NCBI RefSeq assembly: GCF_007096635.1
Contig: NZ_VKAA01000012.1
Span: 114,523-178,522 of the forward strand
Source: Mycolicibacterium sp. 018/SC-01/001
Lineage (GTDB): Bacteria; Actinomycetota; Actinomycetes; Mycobacteriales; Mycobacteriaceae
DNA length: 64,000 nt
Reading direction: 5' to 3'
Below are positions 8,435 to 16,066 of the stretch, piece by piece. A program made the translations under genes and the position numbers. How positions within the stretch are numbered: the first letter of the stretch is position 1; each line of letters begins with the position of its first letter. The notes under the pieces are model-generated. The model saw nothing but the letters and a program-made list of their open reading frames with translations. It did not search any database and was not told the origin of the DNA.

Positions 8435-8472
8435 GACATCGCCCGGCCGTGCTGCGCAGGCCGGGCGATGTC
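8435..8472 (-). terminator. Hairpin terminator of the FMN reductase gene
   Basis: A perfect 14-bp inverted repeat: GACATCGCCCGGCC (8435-8448) and GGCCGGGCGATGTC (8459-8472), with a 10-base loop. It lies 22 bases past the stop codon of the gene at 8495. It has no U-run. The remainder of the 8029-8494 gap holds the NrdR-like boxes and no gene I can support. Confidence 0.75.
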
Positions 8473-8494
8473 AGAGCGTGTTCAGGCGGGCAGG

Positions 8495-9037
8495 TCAGCC
8501 GATCTCGGCGACCAACTTGCCGACGATGTCGCGGACCTTGTCCGCGACCTCGGCGTGCTCGCGGGGATGTTTCCCGTCGAGCGAGGAGGCCGGCAGCGAG
8601 AGCTCGAGGCCCTCCACCACCCGCGGCCCGGCGATGCCGAACGATTTGCGGGTCTCGTCATGGGCCCAGACACCGCCGTACTGGCCCAGCGCCGCACCCA
8701 CCACGGCCAGCGGCTTGCCCTTGAGCGCGCCGTCACCGAAGGGCCGAGACAGCCAGTCGATCGCGTTCTTCAGCACGCCCGGGATGCTGCCGTTGTACTC
8801 GGGGGTGACCACCAGCGCAGCGTCAGCACGCGACGCCGCCTCACGCAATGCGACCACCGACTCCGGTGCCGAATCGTTGTCGATGTCCTCGTTGTAGAAC
8901 GGGAGCTCGCCCAGGCGATCGAAACGTTCGAGCGCGACCCCGTCGGGCGCCACCTCGGCAGCCAGTTCAGCCAGCTGCCTGTTGACCGACTCCTTCCGCA
9001 AGCTGCCGACCAGGACCAGGATCGTGCTCTGCGCCAT
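8495..9037 (-). CDS. NAD(P)H-dependent FMN reductase
   Basis: A 180-residue flavodoxin-like reductase of the FMN_red family (quinone or azo reductase type). The FMN phosphate loop is VLVGSLRKESVNRQ near the N-terminus, and the flavin-ring loop is TPEYNGSIPGVLKNAIDW near residue 80. It probably transfers electrons from NAD(P)H to flavin, quinones or xenobiotics in the cytoplasm. By position it matches Rv3054c of M. tuberculosis. A TetR gene diverges from it over a 20-bp palindrome, so it is a likely target of that regulator. Confidence 0.88.
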   Translation of the reverse strand: MAQSTILVLVGSLRKESVNRQLAELAAEVAPDGVALERFDRLGELPFYNEDIDNDSAPESVVALREAASRADAALVVTPEYNGSIPGVLKNAIDWLSRPFGDGALKGKPLAVVGAALGQYGGVWAHDETRKSFGIAGPRVVEGLELSLPASSLDGKHPREHAEVADKVRDIVGKLVAEIG

Positions 9038-9079
9038 TTCGTCTCCTCGTGGATCGTTGTGCCGATACTCGCAGAGTTT

Positions 9080-9099
9080 AACCGGACTGCGGTCCGATT
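9080..9099. promoter_or_regulatory. TetR operator
   Basis: CGGACTGCGGTCCG (9083-9096) has perfect 5-bp arms. With flanking AA and TT it becomes a 20-bp palindrome with one mismatched pair. Outer TTTAAC (9077-9082) and GTTAAA (9112-9117) flank it. It lies between the divergent FMN reductase and TetR genes and close enough to both starts to repress both. Confidence 0.65.
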
Positions 9100-9125
9100 G
9101 ATTCCGGCTGAGTTAAAGTTGCCAG

Positions 9126-9734
9126 GTGAGCGTCTCTGACGGTGTGACGACGCTGTCGGTCAGCGATTCGGGTCCCCCTGAACGGGGTGATGCCGCCCGC
9201 AACCGCGCGTTGCTGCTGGACGCCGCCCGCCGATTGGTGGCCGAGCACGGCGCCGAGGCCGTCACCACCGACGACATCGCCGCCGCGGCGGGTGTCGGCA
9301 AGGGCACGCTGTTCCGCCGGTTCGGCAGTCGTGCCGGGCTCATGATCGTGCTGCTCGACGAGGACGAGAAAGCCCAGCAGCAGGCCATCCTGTTCGGACC
9401 GCCACCCCTGGGCCCCGGCGCGGCTCCGCTGGACCGGTTGGTCGCCTACGGCCGCGAACGACTCGCCTTCGTCGACACCCACCACGCCCTGCTCTCCGAC
9501 GTGGGGCGGGATCCGCAGATGCGCTTCAACGCGCCGATGATGTTGCACCACCGCCACATTCGCGTGCTGCTCGAGGAGGGCGGCACCACCGGCGACCTCG
9601 ACGCCCAGGCCACAGCGCTGCTGGCGCTGCTGGATGCCGACTACGTCCGGCACGAGACCGCCGACCGTGGCCGGACGCTGGCCCACCTCGGCGATGCGTG
9701 GGAGACGCTGGCCCGCAAGATCTGCGGAACATGA
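9126..9734 (+). CDS. TetR-family regulator
   Basis: A 202-residue TetR protein with helix-turn-helix at about residues 45-70 (TTDDIAAAAGVGKGTLFRRF). The GTG at 9126 lacks a good Shine-Dalgarno, so the transcript may be leaderless. Its stop overlaps the start of dinB2 (ATGA at 9731-9734), coupling repressor and polymerase. It corresponds by position to Rv3055. Whatever relieves this repressor would also be expected to raise dinB2 expression. Confidence 0.9.
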   Translation: MSVSDGVTTLSVSDSGPPERGDAARNRALLLDAARRLVAEHGAEAVTTDDIAAAAGVGKGTLFRRFGSRAGLMIVLLDEDEKAQQQAILFGPPPLGPGAAPLDRLVAYGRERLAFVDTHHALLSDVGRDPQMRFNAPMMLHHRHIRVLLEEGGTTGDLDAQATALLALLDADYVRHETADRGRTLAHLGDAWETLARKICGT

Positions 9735-10816
9735 CCGACGGAGGACAGTCCAGCGGGTGGATTCTGCACGTCGATCTGGACCAGTTCCTCGCCTCGGTCG
9801 AGTTGCGACGCCGCCCCGATCTGGCCGGCCTGCCCGTCATCGTCGGCGGCAATGGCGACCCGACCGAGGCGCGCAAGGTGGTCACCTGCGCGTCGTACGA
9901 GGCCCGCGCCCACGGCGTGCACGCCGGGATGCCGCTGCGCGTCGCCGCGCGCCGCTGCCCCGACGCGACGTTCCTGCCGTCCGACCCCGACGCCTACGAC
10001 GCTGCCTCGGAAGAGGTGATGACAGCACTTCGCGACCTCGGTCATCCTGTCGAGGTGTGGGGGTGGGACGAGGCCTATGTCGGCGCGGGCCAGGCCGACC
10101 CGTTCGCACTGGCCGGGCGGATCCAGGAGACCGTCACCGCCGAGACCGGACTCACCTGTTCGGTCGGCATCAGCGACAACAAGCAGCGAGCCAAGGTGGC
10201 CACCGGCTTCGGCAAGCCGGGCGGGATCGCGGCGCTGACCGATGAGAACTGGATGGCGATGATGGGCGAGCGACCCGTCGACGCGCTGTGGGGAGTCGGC
10301 CCCAAGACCGCCAAGAAGCTTGCCGCGATGGGCATCACGACCGTCGCCGAGTTGGCCGGCACGGACGCCGAAGTGCTCACCTCCGCGTTCGGCCCCACGA
10401 CCGGATTGTGGATCCTGCTGCTCGCCAAGGGCGGGGGCGACACGACCGTCAGTGCCGCTGCGTGGGTTCCGCGCTCCCGCAGCCACGTCGTCACGTTCGC
10501 CGAGGACCTCACCGACCGGGCGGACATGTCGGCTGCGGTCACCGACCTCGCCCGGCGCACGCTGGCCGAGATCGTCGAGCAGCAGCGCGTGGTCTCCAGG
10601 GTGGCGGTCACCGTGCGCACCGCGACGTTCCACACCCGCACGAAGATCCGTACGCTGCCGGCACCGACCGTCGACGCCGCGACCGTCGTCGACGTGGCGC
10701 TCGCCCTGCTCGACGACTTCGACCTGACGCGTCCCGTCCGACTCCTCGGCGTCCGCCTCGAACTCTCGATGATCGACGTGGCAACCGGCGAGGTACCTGT
10801 CGGTGCCGGCAACTAG
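9731..10816 (+). CDS. dinB2: Y-family DNA polymerase DinB2 (Pol IV type)
   Basis: A 361-residue translesion polymerase. The first catalytic motif is HVDLDQFLASVE and the second is WGWDEAYVGAG, with the palm acidic residues present, followed by thumb (GVGPKTAKKLAAMGI) and little-finger domains. The residue after the conserved Phe, the steric gate that excludes ribonucleotides in E. coli Pol IV (FF), is Leu20 here. That is the published hallmark of mycobacterial DinB2, which readily incorporates ribonucleotides. There is no obvious beta-clamp peptide at the C-terminus. It is translationally coupled to the TetR gene and corresponds to Rv3056 (dinP). Confidence 0.93.
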   Translation: MTDGGQSSGWILHVDLDQFLASVELRRRPDLAGLPVIVGGNGDPTEARKVVTCASYEARAHGVHAGMPLRVAARRCPDATFLPSDPDAYDAASEEVMTALRDLGHPVEVWGWDEAYVGAGQADPFALAGRIQETVTAETGLTCSVGISDNKQRAKVATGFGKPGGIAALTDENWMAMMGERPVDALWGVGPKTAKKLAAMGITTVAELAGTDAEVLTSAFGPTTGLWILLLAKGGGDTTVSAAAWVPRSRSHVVTFAEDLTDRADMSAAVTDLARRTLAEIVEQQRVVSRVAVTVRTATFHTRTKIRTLPAPTVDAATVVDVALALLDDFDLTRPVRLLGVRLELSMIDVATGEVPVGAGN

Positions 10817-10827
10817 CGTCGCCTCTG

Positions 10828-11985
10828 ATGTTGCACACCATCGCCGTTCGCGGATACCGGTCACTGCGGGACCTCGTGGTGCCGCTGCGTCGGCTGACCG
10901 TCGTCACCGGCGCCAACGGCACCGGCAAGTCCTCGCTCTACCGTGCGCTTCGGTTGCTGGCCGACTGCGGCCGCGGCGAAGTGATCGGATCCTTCGCCCG
11001 GGAGGGCGGCGTCGAATCGGCGATGTGGGCGGGACCCGAGCATCTGAGCGGCGCCCGTCGCACCGGCGCCGCCCAGGGTGGCCGCCGAACCCGTTCCGTG
11101 TCCATCGAATTAGGTTTTGCCGCTGACGATTTCGGCTACCTGGTGGATTTCGGACTGCCCCAGGCGGTCGAGTCGGCATTCACCCGCGATCCGGAGATCA
11201 AACGCGAGCTGGTCTTCGCCGGCCCGGTCGCCCGCCCGACGACCACGTTGGTGCGCCGCGTGCGCGGCATGGTCGAGGTCGCCGCCGAGGGCAGTCGCGG
11301 ATTCGATGAGCTGTCGCGCAATCTGCCGCCGCACCGCAGCGTACTCGCGGAATGGGCAGGCGCCGCACCCGAACTCGTCATGGTCCGGGAACGGTTGCGG
11401 GACTGGCGGTTCTACGACGGCTTCCGGGCAGACGCCCACGCGCCGGCCCGGCAACCCCACGTCGGCACGCGCACACCGGTGCTCGCCGACGACGGGTCGG
11501 ACCTGGCGGCGGCGATCCAGACGATCACGGAGTCAGGCGTCGACGACCTCGACCGCGCCGTGGCCGCCGCGTTCGACGGGGCGACGGTGTCCGTGTCGGT
11601 CACCGACGGGCTGTTCGACCTCCGCGTCCATCAGCGGGGCATGTTGCGACCGCTGCGCAGCGCCGAGATCTCCGACGGCACATTGCGTTTCCTGCTCTGG
11701 ACGGCGGCACTACTGAGCCCTCAGCCACCGTCTCTGATGGTACTGAACGAACCCGAGACGTCGTTGCACCCGGACCTTCTCCCCCCGCTTGCGGATCTGA
11801 TCTGCGCCGCTGCGGAGGCGACACAGGTGATCGTGGTGACCCATTCCGCAGCACTGCGGGAGCGCCTCGCCCTCGGCCCGCCAGACGAGGTCGCGGAGAT
11901 CGAGCTCGTCAAGGACTGGGGCGAGACGACCATCGACGGCCAGGAGCTGCTGACCACTCCCCCGTGGGACTGGGGAAAGCGCTGA
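10828..11985 (+). CDS. AAA ATPase of the RecF/SMC-like type
   Basis: A 385-residue ATPase starting 11 bp after dinB2. It opens with the strand typical of RecF-like proteins (IAVRGYRSLRDLVVPL), then Walker A (TGANGTGKSS), a long middle region without coiled-coil zinc hook, a signature-like ISDGTLRFL, Walker B (LMVLNEPETSLHPDLL) and an H-loop (VVTHS). No TOPRIM domain follows, so it is not a full OLD nuclease. This gene is not between Rv3056 and Rv3057c in M. tuberculosis as I recall it. Placement directly behind dinB2 suggests, without proof, a role in DNA damage or conflict with mobile DNA. Confidence 0.8.
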   Translation: MLHTIAVRGYRSLRDLVVPLRRLTVVTGANGTGKSSLYRALRLLADCGRGEVIGSFAREGGVESAMWAGPEHLSGARRTGAAQGGRRTRSVSIELGFAADDFGYLVDFGLPQAVESAFTRDPEIKRELVFAGPVARPTTTLVRRVRGMVEVAAEGSRGFDELSRNLPPHRSVLAEWAGAAPELVMVRERLRDWRFYDGFRADAHAPARQPHVGTRTPVLADDGSDLAAAIQTITESGVDDLDRAVAAAFDGATVSVSVTDGLFDLRVHQRGMLRPLRSAEISDGTLRFLLWTAALLSPQPPSLMVLNEPETSLHPDLLPPLADLICAAAEATQVIVVTHSAALRERLALGPPDEVAEIELVKDWGETTIDGQELLTTPPWDWGKR

Positions 11986-11987
11986 AC

Positions 11988-12857
11988 TCAGCGACGCCGT
12001 GGAGCCGGCCGTAGCGCACGGGTGAACAACACGTTCACACGCGTCATCGAAAAGGCATACGGCGCCCAGAAGAAGCGCTTGGCGAAGTACAGCGCGCGAA
12101 TGTCGAGCGACGTGTAGATCAGATACTTGTTGCGCATCACGCCGCGCAGGATCTTGTCGGCAGCTTTCTCCGGCGACACCGCATGCCCGCCGAAGCGCTC
12201 GGTCCACCACTGCACGCGGGGGTCCTCACGATCCACTCCGACGATCTGAACCGATTGCACCAGAGGCGTTTTCACCGCCCCGGGCACCACCACCGACACC
12301 CCGATGCGGTGGCGTGCGAGGTCGAAGCGGAGCACCTCCGACAACCCCCGCAGACCGTACTTGCTGGCCGAGTAGGCCGCGTGCCACGGAAGCGCGATCA
12401 GACCCGCCGCCGACGAGACATTGACCAGGTGACCGCCGCGGCGTGCCGCCACCATCGGCGGCACGAAAGATTCGATGACGTGGATCGGCCCCATCAGATT
12501 GACGTCGATCATCGACTTCCAGTGCTGATGGGTGAGCTGGCTGACGGTGCCCCACGCGGATACGCCCGCGATGTTCATCACGACGTCCATCGCGCCGTGC
12601 GCCGTGTGGATGTCGTGCGCGAATGCTGCGACGGCATCGTGGTCGGTGATGTCCAACACGCGATGAGCCGCGACGACCGCACCCAAGACTTGCGCGTCGG
12701 ACACGGTGGCGGACAACCCGTCCGCGTCGCGGTCGGTGAGGTAGAGCTCGGCGCCCTGGGCCGCGAGCTTCAGTGCCGTCGCCCGCCCGATTCCGCTGGC
12801 CGCTCCGGTGAGCAGGCATCGCTTGCCGGCAAAACCGTCACTGAAACCCTGCCCCAT
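11988..12857 (-). CDS. Short-chain dehydrogenase/reductase
   Basis: A 289-residue classical SDR. The cofactor motif is TGAASGIGRATALK, the NAG-equivalent is MNIAGVSAWG, and the catalytic Ser and YxxxK are in VNVSSAAGLIALPWHAAYSASKYG. The C-terminal 40 residues are basic and aromatic (YFAKRFFWAPYAF), which may bind membranes. It corresponds to Rv3057c. It lies downstream of a TetR gene on the same strand (28-bp gap), so it is probably autoregulated together with that gene. The ATG at 12857 matches the family start. The substrate is unknown, perhaps a hydroxylated product of the nearby CYP136. Confidence 0.88.
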   Translation of the reverse strand: MGQGFSDGFAGKRCLLTGAASGIGRATALKLAAQGAELYLTDRDADGLSATVSDAQVLGAVVAAHRVLDITDHDAVAAFAHDIHTAHGAMDVVMNIAGVSAWGTVSQLTHQHWKSMIDVNLMGPIHVIESFVPPMVAARRGGHLVNVSSAAGLIALPWHAAYSASKYGLRGLSEVLRFDLARHRIGVSVVVPGAVKTPLVQSVQIVGVDREDPRVQWWTERFGGHAVSPEKAADKILRGVMRNKYLIYTSLDIRALYFAKRFFWAPYAFSMTRVNVLFTRALRPAPRRR

Positions 12858-12885
12858 GGCACGGACCTTACCGGCGCACCCGTCC

Positions 12886-13521
12886 TCACTGGTCCGACAG
12901 GTCGACTCCACCCCACAGCCCGTAGAGCCAGAGCCGCTCGACGATCTCGACGGACCTCGCCGGGTCGACATCGCGGCCGACGAACGCGGTGTCACGCGCC
13001 AGCGTCATCGAGGTCACCGCAACCAGGGTCCGCACCAGAGCGAGCAGATCGTCGGACACCGGCCGCCGACCGGCGTCCTGCTCGACCAACCCGACGATCT
13101 TGTTGACGACGGTGTCCTGGAAGTCGTCCATGATCTCGCGGATCTGCGCATCGGTGCTCCGAGCGAGATTGCAGGCGCTCATGATCGGGTCATTGGAGGC
13201 GAACACCGCCGCGGCATACCCGACCATCCTGGTGGCGAAGGCCGACGCCGACTCCTCCGGCTCACGCGGGGCGAAGTCATGGGTGAGCTGATCCAGCTCG
13301 GCCATCGCCTCGGCGACGATGACGGCCAGCACGGCGTACTTCGAATCGAAGTAGAAGTAGAAGCCGGATCGGGCGACGCCGGCACGCTCGCTGATCGTGC
13401 TGACGGACAAGTCGGCGAACGACCGTTCTTCGAGCAACTCCCGCACCGCCGAGATGATCGCTTCCCGCTGGCGGTCACCGCGAGTACGGCGGGGATCGCT
13501 GCTGACGGGATCGGCGGTCAT
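12886..13521 (-). CDS. TetR-family regulator next to cyp136
   Basis: A 211-residue TetR protein with helix-turn-helix LSVSTISERAGVARSGFYFY and the long helical C-terminal domain. I start it at the ATG at 13521, which gives about the length of Rv3058c. It lies between the SDR it is cotranscribed with and the divergent cyp136, with a strong palindrome (13569-13586) between the two promoters. It therefore probably controls P450 and SDR together. The ligand is unknown. Confidence 0.9.
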   Translation of the reverse strand: MTADPVSSDPRRTRGDRQREAIISAVRELLEERSFADLSVSTISERAGVARSGFYFYFDSKYAVLAVIVAEAMAELDQLTHDFAPREPEESASAFATRMVGYAAAVFASNDPIMSACNLARSTDAQIREIMDDFQDTVVNKIVGLVEQDAGRRPVSDDLLALVRTLVAVTSMTLARDTAFVGRDVDPARSVEIVERLWLYGLWGGVDLSDQ

Positions 13522-13568
13522 GGCTGTCAACCTTGGCATCGCGATGCGCATGACACAAACTCCGCGAA

Positions 13569-13586
13569 ACTTGACAGCCGTCAAGT
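13569..13586. promoter_or_regulatory. Operator between TetR and cyp136
   Basis: ACTTGACAGCCGTCAAGT is an 18-bp palindrome with perfect 7-bp arms (ACTTGAC/GTCAAGT) and a 4-base centre. A further half-site, GCTGTCAA, occurs at 13523-13530. Position and symmetry fit the binding site of the adjacent TetR protein. Confidence 0.7.
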
Positions 13587-13648
13587 CGGTCGGCCAGGAT
13601 GAACATCAGTGACATCGACCACATTCGCACCCTGTCAGGAGTGTCCAG

Positions 13649-15130
13649 ATGCCGACGATCAGCGCCACTGACTACTGGATCGACCAGGCCAAACGCCGGC
13701 TGAAGCCGACCCCTGTGACCATCCCGGGGATGGGCGCGGTCGAGAAGCGCCTCAAGAACAAGGAGTGGGACCGGTTCGTGTTCGCCGAACCCCCGGCCGA
13801 CAGCGGGCTCAAGGCGATCACCGGCGACGCCGGCCTGCCGATCATCGGGCACATGATCGAGACGTTCCGCGGCGGGCCCGACTTCATCCTCGACCAGTAC
13901 CGCAAGCACGGCCCGGTCTTCTACTCCCAGTCGCCGGCGCTGTCCGCGGTGATGGCACTCGGCCCGGACGCGACCCAGGCCGTCTTCTCCAACAGGAACA
14001 AGGACTACTCCCAGCGCGCCTGGGACCCGATCATCGGACCGTTCTTCGACGGCGGGCTGATGCTGCTCGACTTCGACGAGCACCTCTTCCACCGCCGCAT
14101 CATGCAGGAGGCCTTCACCCGCACCCGGCTGTCCGGCTACGTGCCGCACGTCGACTCAGTGGCCACGCGCGTCCTGACCAACGACTGGGTCGCCGACGAT
14201 CCACGATTCCTCTTCTATCCCGCGATCAAGGAGCTCACCCTCGACATCGCGTCCGAGGTCTTCATGGGCCATCCCGCCGGCACCGACCGTGAACTGGTCA
14301 CGACGATCAACCAGGCGTTCACCACGACCACCCGGGCAGGCAACGCGATCGTGCGCAAACCGGTGCCGCCACTGACCTGGTGGCGCGGCATCAAAGCTCG
14401 CGAGACGCTGGAGCGCTACTTCGTCAGCCGGATCGGTGAGAAACGGCGCTCGGAGAGCACCGACATGTTCAGCGTGCTGTGCCACTCGCAGGACGAAGAG
14501 GGGCGCAGCTTCACCGACGACCAGATCGTCAGCCACATGATCTTCCTGATGATGGCCGCCCACGACACGTCCACCTCGACGATGACCACGATGGCCTACC
14601 ACCTGGCCGCCAACCCCGAGTGGCAGGACCGCCTGCGGGAGGAATCGCAGCGTATCGGCGACGGTCCGCTCGACATCGAGGCGCTGGAGAAGCTCGAAAC
14701 CTACGATCTGGTGGTCAACGAGTCGCTGCGGATGCAGACACCGCTGCCGTTCAACTTCCGCCAGACCGTCCGCGACACGGAACTGCTCGGCTACTACATC
14801 CCTGCCGACACCCCGGTGGTGACCTGGCCGTCGATGAACCACCGGCTGCCGGAGCTGTGGACCGATCCGGAGAAATTCGATCCGGCACGCTTCGCCGAGC
14901 CGCGCAGCGAGCACAAGCGGCACCGCTACGCGTTCGCACCGTTCGGCGGCGGCGCACACAAATGCATCGGCATGATCTTCGGGCAACTGGAGATCAAGAC
15001 CGTGATGCACCGGCTGCTGACCCGCTACCGCCTCGAGCTCCCGAAAGCGGGCTACACGCCGCGCTACGACTACGGCGGCATGCCTGTGCCGCTCGACGGG
15101 ATGCCGATCGTGTTGCGACCCCTGCGCTGA
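13649..15130 (+). CDS. cyp136: Cytochrome P450 CYP136
   Basis: A 493-residue P450. The I-helix oxygen-activation motif is MAAHDTSTST, the K-helix ExxR is ESLR, and the haem loop is FAPFGGGAHKCIGMIFG with the axial Cys near residue 442. Length and context (TetR, SDR) match Rv3059 (CYP136, 492 residues). The physiological substrate of CYP136 is not known to me. The long N-terminal extension before the PERF-type core (YWIDQAKRRLKPTPVTIPG) looks membrane-associating, as in CYP51-like enzymes. A CAGGA Shine-Dalgarno precedes the ATG. Confidence 0.92.
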   Translation: MPTISATDYWIDQAKRRLKPTPVTIPGMGAVEKRLKNKEWDRFVFAEPPADSGLKAITGDAGLPIIGHMIETFRGGPDFILDQYRKHGPVFYSQSPALSAVMALGPDATQAVFSNRNKDYSQRAWDPIIGPFFDGGLMLLDFDEHLFHRRIMQEAFTRTRLSGYVPHVDSVATRVLTNDWVADDPRFLFYPAIKELTLDIASEVFMGHPAGTDRELVTTINQAFTTTTRAGNAIVRKPVPPLTWWRGIKARETLERYFVSRIGEKRRSESTDMFSVLCHSQDEEGRSFTDDQIVSHMIFLMMAAHDTSTSTMTTMAYHLAANPEWQDRLREESQRIGDGPLDIEALEKLETYDLVVNESLRMQTPLPFNFRQTVRDTELLGYYIPADTPVVTWPSMNHRLPELWTDPEKFDPARFAEPRSEHKRHRYAFAPFGGGAHKCIGMIFGQLEIKTVMHRLLTRYRLELPKAGYTPRYDYGGMPVPLDGMPIVLRPLR

Positions 15131-15134
15131 CGCC

Positions 15135-15626
15135 TCAGCCCAGGAGACGGTTGGCGCACGCGATCACCGCGCGCAGCGCCGACTGCACGGGGTCGGATGC
15201 CAGGCCCATCGCCCACTCGACGCGAGTCCCGTTGGCGCCCTGGATGAAAGTCGCGACGTCGGACCCTGCTCTGCGCTGGTGGAACGCCGTCATCTCCACG
15301 GCGATGCCACGCTCGTAGAGCATCGCGGTGAGCGCTGCGACCGGCCCGCACGCCGTCGCGTGGGCAGTGCCGATGCGATCGCCCAGCGCCAGGGTGGCCT
15401 GGTAGCTCTGCGCCTGAGGTCCGAACCGGGTCGACGGGCGATCGGTCGCTCCGCACGCCCACTGGCCCAACCGCACCGGCCCGGTCGTCGGCGCGAACTC
15501 GGCGACGAATTCGTCAAAGGTGCATGCGGCGGCACTCGCGCGCAGCGGTGCGGGGACGCGGCCGGTGACCCGGGCGGCGAAGGACGATGCACCGGGCGGC
15601 GTCGAGGTAGCGATCGAAGAATTCAT
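15135..15626 (-). CDS. Stand-alone LeuA regulatory (allosteric) domain protein
   Basis: A 163-residue protein matching the C-terminal leucine-binding regulatory domain of 2-isopropylmalate synthase without the catalytic TIM barrel. Visible are PVRLGQWACG, then ATACGPVAALTAMLYERGI, the G-S-D motif in RRAGSDVATFI and the closing helix SALRAVIACANRLL, equivalent to the SAVNR helix of LeuA. About 45 low-complexity residues precede the domain. The ATG at 15626 has GAGG upstream, and other starts (15635, 15641) are possible. Upstream lie a promoter, a leaderless 13-codon reading frame and a long hairpin, suggesting attenuation control. Possible roles are leucine sensing or modulation of LeuA by mixed oligomers; both are inference. 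Confidence 0.7.
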   Translation of the reverse strand: MNSSIATSTPPGASSFAARVTGRVPAPLRASAAACTFDEFVAEFAPTTGPVRLGQWACGATDRPSTRFGPQAQSYQATLALGDRIGTAHATACGPVAALTAMLYERGIAVEMTAFHQRRAGSDVATFIQGANGTRVEWAMGLASDPVQSALRAVIACANRLLG

Positions 15627-15663
15627 GGCGTGCCTCATGGTCATGGGAAGCGACCGACGGGCG

Positions 15664-15717
15664 AGCAACGACCCACAGCGGGGGGTCGGTCTGGATCAGA
15701 CCCCGCTGCGGGTTGCT
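15664..15717 (-). promoter_or_regulatory. Leader hairpin, possible attenuator stem
   Basis: AGCAAC (15664-15669) pairs with GTTGCT (15712-15717), CC with GG (15673-15674, 15710-15711), and CAGCGGGG (15676-15683) with CCCCGCTG (15701-15708), with a small bulge and one mismatch. In the minus-strand transcript the 5' arm lies inside the candidate leader peptide and the 3' arm ends about 38 bases before the structural start codon. There is no U-run, so it could act on translation or through Rho as easily as by intrinsic termination. Confidence 0.55.
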
Positions 15718-15737
15718 ACTACGAGTCGCCCTGGCAC
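15696..15737 (-). CDS. Candidate leader peptide (attenuator)
   Basis: A 13-codon reading frame reading VPGRLVVATRSGV then TGA. Its GTG begins seven bases after a TAGGAT -10 element, so the mRNA would start at or next to the start codon. Leaderless leader peptides are common in mycobacteria. It contains Leu-Val-Val in a row and another Val before the stop. The frame covers the 5' arm of the long hairpin at 15664-15717, so ribosome position would decide whether the stem forms. Confidence 0.5.
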   Translation of the reverse strand: MPGRLVVATRSGV

Positions 15738-15744
15738 GTCGGTG

Positions 15745-15774
15745 ATCCTAGCCCGGATTCCGACGATGCGGCAA
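15745..15774 (-). promoter_or_regulatory. SigA-type promoter for the leader peptide and LeuA-domain gene
   Basis: On the minus strand TTGCCG (15774-15769) and TAGGAT (15750-15745) are separated by 18 bases. The GTG of the leader peptide starts eight bases after the -10, the distance expected for a leaderless transcript. Confidence 0.5.
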
Positions 15775-15936
15775 GTGGCATTCGTGATGATTGCCAGAAT
15801 CTGAAAGGTTGCACCCCCGGCAAAATCTTCATCTCGAAATTACAGACGAGTACTTCGTTGCTGCAGAGATCGCCTGCGCAGTCGCATCCATGTTATTCAC
15901 CTACTCATACCCGTACCACGGGAACCTCTCCCTAGA

Positions 15937-15950
15937 CGGCAAGCTTGCCG
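15937..15950. repeat. Perfect 14-bp palindrome in the 15738-16066 intergenic region
   Basis: CGGCAAGCTTGCCG is fully self-complementary. Flanking TCTCC (15927-15931) and GGAGA (15951-15955) extend the stem with a 5-base bulge. It lies 117 bp before the TauE/SafE gene in a stretch that is less GC-rich than its surroundings. It could be an operator or a transcript hairpin. I see no gene in the rest of this gap. Confidence 0.5.
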
Positions 15951-16066
15951 GGAGACGACGTATGGCTAACTCGTTTCCGTTCACTGTGCCATGTCGGCAC
16001 TTTGCGCGTTATCCACCCTCGCAGCAGGTCGACCCGCGACATGCCCCCCGATCCGGCTCGGGCACA

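Noticed and set aside
8277..9139. Plus-strand frames over the FMN reductase gene
   Set aside because: The minus strand carries the clear flavin-binding motifs, and the frames also run through the terminator hairpin.
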